From an uncultured Parabacteroides sp. (GTDB lineage Bacteria > Bacteroidota > Bacteroidia > Bacteroidales > Tannerellaceae), in the NCBI RefSeq assembly GCF_905196875.1, contig NZ_CAJJWO010000062.1:1-29964 (forward strand): a stretch of DNA of 29,964 bases, written 5' to 3'. The position numbers and the translations under genes are program-made. The number at the start of each line of letters is the position of its first letter. Position 1 is the stretch's first letter. The notes under the pieces are model-generated. The model had not been told where the DNA came from, did no database searches, and saw only the letters and a list, made by a program, of their open reading frames with translations. Below, in pieces: positions 23,859-29,964 of this stretch.

Positions 23859-26525
23859 CTATATAATTACTTTAAACTGTTCATTACCGATACGAATTAT
23901 ATAGAATCCTTCCGGTAACGGAATGGTTATTGTTTCACCTGTTATAACAGGTTGCTTCTTTTGCAGTTTGCCCTCAACCGTATAGATATACAGTTGTCCG
24001 GTGGTTGCAGATATAATATGTAGACATCCTCCCTCCGTCCATACTTTCGATTGGTCGGTTTTAATCGTTTCATTAGCTACCGGGTCGGGGTTCTTAACGA
24101 TATTATCTATATAGATTTCAACCGGCTGGCGAATGTATTTTATTATATATGCTCCGTCGCTATTTCGGGGAGTAATGGTTTCACCACGATCGGTGGTTAC
24201 AACAGGTTCGGACAGATCATATTCTTTATCAAGCGTAAGATAGAAACGGAAACTACTCCATGCCTCCACTTCGTAAATACCGGGTATCGGATCGGTTGTT
24301 GCACCTTCTACGGCTGGTAGTGTGACGGAGTGGAATACCGTAGGCGTAGGATCTGGATCAGGTACCGGATCAGGAATTGGTTTGGACTTGAAAGAGGCAC
24401 TGATTTTAATATCACCGACTACAGTATAAGTATCGCCGGAATTAAAAGGATTATCGTTTACTTTGAGACTGGCCAGCTCATACCCTTCGTCAGGTGTTGC
24501 AGAAATGGTTAATTCGGTTCCTCCTGCAACAGGTGTATCGGATTGTATGGAATTTTCGGTGGAAGAAGATACGATTATCGTGCCGTTCAATGGTGTATCA
24601 TACCTGACGGTAAAAGTCAGGAAGTCGGACTTCGGAATGTTGGGTTGTACCGGTTTACCTGCTGAATTTTCACCAAATACTTTTAATATCGGTAGATTTA
24701 TGCCATCAGGGTCGAACGACCAGACATCCGTGTCGTCCCATTCATCAAAAGCATTTCCGTCGCCTTGCGTGAAATTCGTGGTAGTAAGGCCATCGCCATC
24801 TTTGCCGGAGGCTTCATCCGTCCAATCTCCGGGAATAAGAGGGCTGGAGAAATTCGAGGTGAGCGTACCCTGTTTTTCTGCCGTTATGCGACCCAAGTAT
24901 ACTTCGGGAGAAGTTTTCAGAGAAAACTCGTTTTTAGCAATACCGCCTATTCCCTTTATGTTTAGTGCAACGCAATGGGTTATACTGCCATTATCACCCT
25001 GATTCAAACCGGCGATTCCTCCGGCTGCAAAGTCTGCACTTATTTTGCCTGTGGCATAACAGTTTTGGATGGATGTTCCTTGATTTTTATATTTATCACC
25101 TACTCCTACAATCCCTCCGGCAAAAGATTGTGCATTTTCTTCTTTTTCTGCTACTACATTTGCTGCCGAAGAACAATTTTTGATGGTTTCTGATGTAGCG
25201 TATGCAGCAATTCCTCCGGCATAACTTCCTTTCGGGTATTTAATACTTGTTATATTTCCAGAAGAATAGCATTCTTCAATGGAGCCAAGGCCTACAAAAC
25301 CGGCTATGCCCCCTGAGTAGCGAGCGGTGATATCGCCTGAACTCCAACATTTTGATATAGTAAAAGGATAGGGGGTGTATTCATAGCCTACAATTCCTCC
25401 GGCTGCCTCTGAAGCAGTGACAGAAGCCCAATTATAACAGTCTGTAACTTTTCCTCCATACAAATTGCGTCCTATGATACCACCTGCCTGAGCTCCAGTT
25501 TCTTTTGTGGAGATAACACCTTCGACCTTGCACTTTTCTACTGTTCCTTCTGCAAAATATCCCGCAATTCCTCCGGCATAAGCACCCTCAGAGATATTTA
25601 CATGGGCGGTACATTCGGATATTGTACTGGTTTGGTAAGTACCACCTAAAGCCGGTAAATCGCTTGCACCGGTAATTCCGCCGGCATAACTGTTGGGAGT
25701 TTCTTCTTCTCGTTCATCGACTGCCATAACGGAACCCGAATAGTGGCAATTTGTGAAAGACGTATGTATATTGACTCCGGCAATACCTCCGACTGCAAGA
25801 CCTGATGCACTTGTAAGAGTTGCTTTCACGTCTAAGATATTATTGCAACCTGTTATATTGCTACTTATTATTTGTCCGATCAAGCCACCTACGATCAGCT
25901 GGCTAGAATATTCTATCTCGCCTGCTACATTTCCTCCTTTTACACTGCAATTGGTTATTTGGCTATTTGTTATATATCCTGCCAGTGCTCCGACATATCC
26001 TGCACTAGTTGTATGCAACCCTGTTTCTCCGATTTCGATCTGTAAATTTTGTACGGAACTGTTCTCTATAAATCCGAATAAACCTGCATAATCCGAATCT
26101 GTTATACTAGCCAGGTTGCCAATTGTCTTATCATTTCCATCCAGTGTCCCTTGAAAAGAGTTACTATTGTCTTTGCCGATAGGTGTCCAAGCTTGTTCCC
26201 CTAAGTCTATATCATCTGTCAGTTTGAAATAAACTCCGCTAAAGTTTGTTTTACCACTTATCGGTCCCCCATTATCCAATGTTAGTTCCTTTCCCCCGCT
26301 ATTCGTCTGTTGCGCCAGATAAGCCAGTTCTTCGGGTGTAGCGATCAGGATAGGGTTATCAGAATCCTGGCCATTGCTGCCTCCTTCATTGATGATAGTT
26401 GTGGCTACTCCTCCCTCCCAGGGAGTATTTTCTGCATGGACCAGTCCACAGATAAGACAGAGAAACACTAATATTGGTAGTCTCTTGATTGATAGATGTA
26501 GTGAATTATTTATTTCCATGTTCAT
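23859..26525 (-). CDS. GLUG-repeat surface protein (adhesin-like)
   Basis: The 888-residue protein has a signal peptide ending LVHAEN (about residue 32) and a DDIDLGEQAWTPIGKDNSNSF segment that introduces GLUG repeats in many Bacteroidales surface proteins. About eleven GLUG units follow (about 160-540), each with a core such as AGGIAGY, AGGIVGY or SGGIAGF plus an NCY or ECY turn; this should form a beta-solenoid. Next come a divergent InlB-B-type repeat (YDTPLNGTI to ISASF), a Pro-Asp linker (PDPVPDPDPTPT), an Ig-like segment and a C-terminal sorting-like domain (LYIYTVEGKLQKK, PEGFYIIRIG). It is probably surface-exposed and may bind host or neighbouring cells. No enzymatic motif is seen. 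A second Met at 26519 is an equally good start. It lies downstream of a palindrome array, a broken HU-like gene and a candidate invertible promoter. Confidence 0.8.
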   Translation of the reverse strand: MNMEINNSLHLSIKRLPILVFLCLICGLVHAENTPWEGGVATTIINEGGSNGQDSDNPILIATPEELAYLAQQTNSGGKELTLDNGGPISGKTNFSGVYFKLTDDIDLGEQAWTPIGKDNSNSFQGTLDGNDKTIGNLASITDSDYAGLFGFIENSSVQNLQIEIGETGLHTTSAGYVGALAGYITNSQITNCSVKGGNVAGEIEYSSQLIVGGLIGQIISSNITGCNNILDVKATLTSASGLAVGGIAGVNIHTSFTNCHYSGSVMAVDEREEETPNSYAGGITGASDLPALGGTYQTSTISECTAHVNISEGAYAGGIAGYFAEGTVEKCKVEGVISTKETGAQAGGIIGRNLYGGKVTDCYNWASVTASEAAGGIVGYEYTPYPFTISKCWSSGDITARYSGGIAGFVGLGSIEECYSSGNITSIKYPKGSYAGGIAAYATSETIKNCSSAANVVAEKEENAQSFAGGIVGVGDKYKNQGTSIQNCYATGKISADFAAGGIAGLNQGDNGSITHCVALNIKGIGGIAKNEFSLKTSPEVYLGRITAEKQGTLTSNFSSPLIPGDWTDEASGKDGDGLTTTNFTQGDGNAFDEWDDTDVWSFDPDGINLPILKVFGENSAGKPVQPNIPKSDFLTFTVRYDTPLNGTIIVSSSTENSIQSDTPVAGGTELTISATPDEGYELASLKVNDNPFNSGDTYTVVGDIKISASFKSKPIPDPVPDPDPTPTVFHSVTLPAVEGATTDPIPGIYEVEAWSSFRFYLTLDKEYDLSEPVVTTDRGETITPRNSDGAYIIKYIRQPVEIYIDNIVKNPDPVANETIKTDQSKVWTEGGCLHIISATTGQLYIYTVEGKLQKKQPVITGETITIPLPEGFYIIRIGNEQFKVII

Positions 26526-26545
26526 TAATATAATTTTTAAATATT

Positions 26546-26631
26546 TCGACGATGATCGTCGATGAGGCTCGACGGTGTTCGTCGAAGAGAGTTGATGACA
26601 GCCATCAATGGTAACCGACGATCGTCATCAC
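26546..26631. repeat. Tandem array of four palindromes with about 23-bp period
   Basis: Units are TCGACGATGATCGTCGA (26546-26562, perfect around the centre base), TCGACGGTGTTCGTCGA (26569-26585), TTGATGACAGCCATCAA (26592-26608), and a weaker one with GACGATCGTC (26617-26626). The first three are 17 bp, separated by 6 bp, with centres exactly 23 bp apart; the fourth centre is 21.5 bp further. The array ends 20 bp before the GLUG gene and runs into the 3' end of the HU-like remnant. It could be a set of operators on one DNA face or a string of RNA hairpins in the GLUG leader. Confidence 0.75.
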
Positions 26632-26946
26632 TTCCGTTACCAACCGTTTAGCACCCGGTCCGATAAAGGGGCCGTCTACTCCCAGCGAGTTGTTAGCCAA
26701 ACCGAATTCTACGGTAGAAGCTGAGTATAATTCTTCCTTGGCTACCTCCTTTAAATCGGTATAAGCACTCAATAATTCGGATGCTGAGAATTTACTTTTT
26801 CCATTTGCTGCGATTTTACACAGGTCTTCAATCGATCGGTTTGCTACGTAAGTTACATTAAAAGTGAAGTCGTCTTCACGCTCTGTCAGCATGTTAGCAA
26901 CAAGGTTGCCGGTAATGCTGCGCTTTTTGAGTTCATTTCAGGCCAT
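26605..26946 (-). pseudogene. HU-HIG-type DNA-binding protein remnant (N-terminal domain only, stop at codon 3)
   Basis: From ATG at 26946 the frame reads M-A-stop and then continues NELKKRSITGNLVANML into a domain ending at 26605. The TGA at 26940-26938 is probably a mutated TGG (Trp). The following 95 residues (FNVTYVANRSIEDLCKIAA, SASELLSAYTDL, GVDGPFIGPGAK) resemble the N-terminal HU-like domain of the Bacteroidetes HU-HIG (DUF4469-type) proteins, which usually continue with an Ig-like C-terminal domain to a length of about 240 residues. Here the frame ends 13 residues after GPGAK, inside the palindrome array. Translation could only restart at the internal ATG at 26892. It is most likely decayed; the family call is from memory of motifs. 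Confidence 0.6.
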
Positions 26947-26964
26947 AGTGAATATATTTTAATT

Positions 26965-27237
26965 TAGTTCAGCAAGAACTTTGGCCGATCTTCTGATTTA
27001 CAACTATTCCTCTTTCCAAATGTTCTTAAAAATTAGGGTAATTCATTGTTTTTAGAGGATAATATCATGGCTGGTAATTCCCGTATTGGTACTTAATTGG
27101 TATAATTTTATTGTTACATACGATCTAAAATATTGCTGTATTTTAGATAAGCATTGATTATTAACCTTAGATATAAGGCGTGAAAAGTATTATTTACTAT
27201 ATTTGCAACCAGTATTAACAAAGTTCTTGCTGGACTA
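26965..27237. promoter_or_regulatory. Candidate invertible promoter segment bounded by 19-bp inverted repeats
   Basis: TAGTTCAGCAAGAACTTTG (26965-26983) and the reverse complement of 27219-27237 (TAGTCCAGCAAGAACTTTG) agree at 18 of 19 positions, with 14 bp perfect. They enclose 235 bp without genes but with a TAnnTTTG promoter next to the right repeat. The segment also holds a perfect 10-bp hairpin, ATCTAAAATA (27123-27132) with TATTTTAGAT (27139-27148). Size, repeat length and promoter placement fit the phase-variable invertible promoters of Bacteroidales. No invertase gene lies in the window. Confidence 0.6.
27198..27205 (+). promoter_or_regulatory. -7 element inside the invertible segment, now facing mutS
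   Basis: TATATTTG matches TAnnTTTG and lies 14 bp inside the right inverted repeat. In the present orientation it points away from the GLUG locus. After inversion it would map to about 27004-26997 on the minus strand, about 50 nt before the HU-like ATG at 26946. Confidence 0.5.
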
Positions 27238-27275
27238 TGTTATTTTTCCTACCTCCATACTTTCACAAAAAATTG

Positions 27276-27283
27276 TACCTTTG
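27276..27283 (+). promoter_or_regulatory. -7 element of mutS
   Basis: TACCTTTG matches TAnnTTTG, lies outside the invertible segment and gives a leader of about 28 nt to the GTG at 27318. It would let mutS be transcribed in either orientation of the segment. Confidence 0.55.
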
Positions 27284-27317
27284 TACGGTTTAATATAAAT
27301 GATAAAAGCATATTCCC

Positions 27318-29964
27318 GTGGCAAAAATAGTTGAAACCCCCTTAATGAAGCAGTATTTCGATATTAAAGCGAAACATCCTGATGCTGTCCTTCTATTCCG
27401 TGTAGGAGACTTTTACGAAATGTATGGCGAGGATGCCGTGGTAGGAGCCGAAATACTGGGTATTGTGCAAACTAAGAAAGCCAACGGACCAGGCCAGTTT
27501 ATCGAAATGGCCGGTTTTCCGCATCATGCTCTCGATACTTATCTTCCCAAATTAGTGCGGGCCGGCAAGCGTGTAGCGATCTGCGACCAATTGGAAGATC
27601 CGAAGATGACCAAGAAGCTCGTGAAGCGTGGGGTGACGGAGCTGGTTACACCGGGTGTTTCTATCAATGATAATATTCTGAACCATAAAGAGAATAACTT
27701 CCTTGCAGCCGTTCATTTCGGTAAAGATGTCTGCGGTATCTCTCTATTGGATATTTCAACCGGAGAATTCCTGACTGCTGAAGGGACAATCGATTATATC
27801 GATAAATTGCTCAATAACTTCTCTCCAAAAGAAGTATTGATCGAACGCAATAACCGCAAACGTTTTGAGGAGTCGTTCGGCCCCCGTTTCTTTACTTTTG
27901 AAATGGATGATTGGGTTTTCTCCGACGAGGCAGCCAACGATCGCCTGTTGAAGCATTTTGAGACGAAGAACCTGAAAGGTTTCGGCGTACAGCATCTGAA
28001 ACTGGGTATTGTTGCTTCGGGAGCAATCCTTTACTATCTGGATCAGACAGAACATAAACATATTTCGCATATCACCGCCCTGTCTCGTATCGAAGAAGAC
28101 CGGTATGTGCGCTTGGATAAATTTACCGTGCGTAGCCTGGAACTGGTAGGTACGATGAACGATGAAGGTACCAGCCTGTTGGATGTGATCGATAAGACTG
28201 TTTCTCCGATGGGTTCGCGTATGTTGCGTCGTTGGGTACTTTTCCCTCTGAAAGATGCGAAGCCGATACAGGAACGACAGGATGTAGTGGATTATTTCTT
28301 CCGTCATCCGGAGGTAAAAGAGCTTTTGGATGCACATATCGACCAGATTGGCGATTTGGAACGTATCATCTCGAAAGTAGCCGTGGGACGTGTATCGCCG
28401 CGTGAGGTCGTACAGTTAAAGGTGGCTCTCCGTGCCATCGAGCCTATAAAGAATGCTTGCATGGGTAGCGACGAACCCAGCCTTTGCCGTATCGGTGAGC
28501 AGTTGAATGCTTGTCTGGAGATTCGTGAAAGGATAGAGAAGGAGATTAATAACGATCCTCCTGCCTTGTTGAATAAGGGAGGTGTTATTGCTCAAGGAGT
28601 AAATGCCGAATTGGACGATCTGCGCGCGATTGCTTACTCCGGTAAAGATTATTTGTTGAAGGTGCAACAGCGTGAAAGTGAAAAGACCGGTATCCCCAGT
28701 CTGAAGATTGCTTTTAATAACGTATTCGGTTATTATATCGAAGTGCGTAATGCCCATAAAGATAAGGTGCCGGCAGAATGGATTCGTAAACAGACACTGG
28801 TGAATGCCGAACGTTATATCACTGAGGAACTGAAAGAATACGAAGAGAAAATATTAGGTGCGGAAGAGAAGATTTTTGCATTGGAAGGTCGCCTGTTCAA
28901 TGATTTGGTGATTTGTTTGGCTGAATTTATTCCTCCCATTCAGTTGGATGCGAATCTGATCGGACGTCTGGATTGTCTTCTGTCTTTTGCTAAAGTGGCT
29001 GAAAGTAACCGTTATATTCGTCCGATGGTGGACGACTCGGAGGTGATCGATATCAAGTTGGGTCGTCATCCGGTGATTGAAAAGCAATTGCCGTTGGGAG
29101 AACCCTATATCGCCAATGATGTGTATCTGGATAGTGAGAAGCAGCAAATCATAATTATAACGGGGCCGAATATGGCGGGTAAGTCGGCTTTACTGCGCCA
29201 GACTGCATTGATTACGCTGATGGCTCAGATCGGATGTTTTGTTCCGGCTGAAGCGGCCCGTGTCGGTATAGTGGATAAGATATTTACCCGTGTAGGGGCT
29301 TCCGACAATATTTCTGTCGGCGAATCGACTTTCATGGTTGAGATGAACGAAGCTTCGAATATCCTGAATAATATGTCGTCGCGAAGTCTGGTTCTTTTCG
29401 ATGAGCTGGGACGTGGTACAAGTACTTATGACGGTATCTCCATTGCCTGGGCGATTGTTGAATATATCCATGAACACCCGAATGCCCGTGCCAAAACGCT
29501 TTTTGCCACTCACTATCATGAGTTGAACGAGATGGAGCGTTCATTTAAACGTATCAAGAATTATAATGTATCGGTGAAAGAGGTATCCAATAAGGTGATC
29601 TTCCTGCGTAAACTGGTTCCCGGTGGCAGCGAACATAGTTTCGGTATCCATGTGGCCAAGATGGCAGGAATGCCGAAGAGTATCGTGAAACGTTCCGACG
29701 AGATACTGAAACAGCTGGAAACGGATAACCGCCAGGAGGGTATCGACTGTAAAGACAAGGCGAAAGGAAAAGGTAAGGTAAAAGCCAAACCTGTAAAAGA
29801 GATCGCTTCCGCCGCCGAAGGTTATCAACTCAGTTTCTTCCAGCTGGATGATCCCGTACTGAGCCAGGTACGCGACGAAATAAAGAACCTCGATGTAAAC
29901 AACCTTACTCCGATCGAAGCACTGAACAAACTAAGCGAGATCCGTAAGATCATTTCAGGGAAGT
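27318..29964 (+). CDS. mutS: DNA mismatch repair ATPase MutS (last few codons outside window)
   Basis: The frame starts at GTG 27318 and stays open to the end of the window (882 codons); the visible end LTPIEALNKLSEIRKIISGK is where MutS proteins usually stop, so very little is missing. The mismatch-wedge motif F-Y-E is at 32-34 (RVGDFYEMYG). The connector, lever and clamp regions follow. The ATPase has Walker A GPNMAGKS at 616-623, the VGESTFMVEM signature, Walker B LVLFDELGRGTSTYDG and the FATHYHEL segment. A Lys-rich linker (GKGKVKAKPVKE) precedes the C-terminal dimerisation tail. MutS recognises mismatches and recruits MutL. The GTG start is supported by the N-terminus MAKIVETPLMKQYF, typical of the family. 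Confidence 0.96.
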   Translation, partial: MAKIVETPLMKQYFDIKAKHPDAVLLFRVGDFYEMYGEDAVVGAEILGIVQTKKANGPGQFIEMAGFPHHALDTYLPKLVRAGKRVAICDQLEDPKMTKKLVKRGVTELVTPGVSINDNILNHKENNFLAAVHFGKDVCGISLLDISTGEFLTAEGTIDYIDKLLNNFSPKEVLIERNNRKRFEESFGPRFFTFEMDDWVFSDEAANDRLLKHFETKNLKGFGVQHLKLGIVASGAILYYLDQTEHKHISHITALSRIEEDRYVRLDKFTVRSLELVGTMNDEGTSLLDVIDKTVSPMGSRMLRRWVLFPLKDAKPIQERQDVVDYFFRHPEVKELLDAHIDQIGDLERIISKVAVGRVSPREVVQLKVALRAIEPIKNACMGSDEPSLCRIGEQLNACLEIRERIEKEINNDPPALLNKGGVIAQGVNAELDDLRAIAYSGKDYLLKVQQRESEKTGIPSLKIAFNNVFGYYIEVRNAHKDKVPAEWIRKQTLVNAERYITEELKEYEEKILGAEEKIFALEGRLFNDLVICLAEFIPPIQLDANLIGRLDCLLSFAKVAESNRYIRPMVDDSEVIDIKLGRHPVIEKQLPLGEPYIANDVYLDSEKQQIIIITGPNMAGKSALLRQTALITLMAQIGCFVPAEAARVGIVDKIFTRVGASDNISVGESTFMVEMNEASNILNNMSSRSLVLFDELGRGTSTYDGISIAWAIVEYIHEHPNARAKTLFATHYHELNEMERSFKRIKNYNVSVKEVSNKVIFLRKLVPGGSEHSFGIHVAKMAGMPKSIVKRSDEILKQLETDNRQEGIDCKDKAKGKGKVKAKPVKEIASAAEGYQLSFFQLDDPVLSQVRDEIKNLDVNNLTPIEALNKLSEIRKIISGK

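Noticed and set aside
26546..26631. Palindrome array as a CRISPR array
   Set aside because: Spacers are only 6 bp, the units are not identical, and no cas gene is present.
26965..27237. Inverted-repeat segment as a MITE or small insertion sequence
   Set aside because: No clear target-site duplication is seen at the outer edges and no transposase; the internal promoter placed next to a repeat fits an invertible promoter better. A MITE is not fully excluded.
27756..29828. Several minus-strand open frames of 70-190 codons
   Set aside because: They lie opposite mutS, whose frame carries every MutS motif from the FYE wedge to Walker B; the minus frames show no protein-like features.

Overview
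The window looks like chromosome of a Bacteroidales bacterium, most likely Parabacteroides or a close relative (Tannerellaceae). This is inferred from a PorZ homologue of the type IX secretion system (T9SS), several secreted proteins with T9SS-like C-terminal sorting domains, a DUF4294 protein, a Ser-type sulfatase, an HU-HIG-type DNA-binding remnant next to a GLUG adhesin, and repeated use of the Bacteroidetes -7 promoter element TAnnTTTG. No rRNA, tRNA, CRISPR array, transposase or prophage gene was recognised.

Layout. 1-978: 3' part of a secreted T9SS-type protein, closed by a bidirectional terminator. 1018-1797 (-): radical SAM protein. 2270-4605 (+): an MBOAT O-acyltransferase and an SGNH-fold partner. 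4613-7494 (-): a two-gene outer-membrane operon, a PorV/PorQ-like barrel followed by a ComEA-type HhH domain fused to a probable barrel. 7723-8850: DUF4294 protein and a TrmH-type RNA methyltransferase with overlapping 3' ends. 8851-9857: about 1 kb without genes, very AT-rich and full of palindromes. 9858-13323 (+): nadA, then a second MBOAT-SGNH pair paralogous to the first. 13307-20022 (-): leuS-yitT-(terminator)-rdgB-porZ. 20302-22137 (+): C10 cysteine protease. 22249-23688 (-): Ser-type sulfatase. 23859-26525 (-): GLUG-repeat surface protein, preceded by a palindrome array and a broken HU-like gene. 26965-27237: a segment bounded by 19-bp inverted repeats that carries an outward-facing promoter. 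27318 to the end (+): mutS, nearly complete.

How the parts fit together. Much of the window serves the cell envelope: two acyl-transfer modules, two barrel proteins, PorZ, and exported cargo (the fragment at 1, the C10 protease and the GLUG protein). Housekeeping genes (leuS, rdgB, nadA, mutS, trmH-like) lie between them.

The most interesting locus is 26500-27320. Inverted repeats at 26965-26983 and 27219-27237 bound a 235-bp segment holding a TATATTTG promoter that now faces mutS. If inverted, the promoter would lie about 50 bp before the HU-like remnant and would fire towards the GLUG surface protein. This is the architecture of a phase-variable invertible promoter. Between the HU-like remnant and the GLUG gene sits an array of four palindromes spaced about 23 bp apart. 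A second regulatory signal is a 17-bp palindrome (TATCATAWATTGTGATA) found twice near 9.4 kb and once upstream of the C10 protease. Functional assignments rest on motif recognition by eye; no database search was possible.
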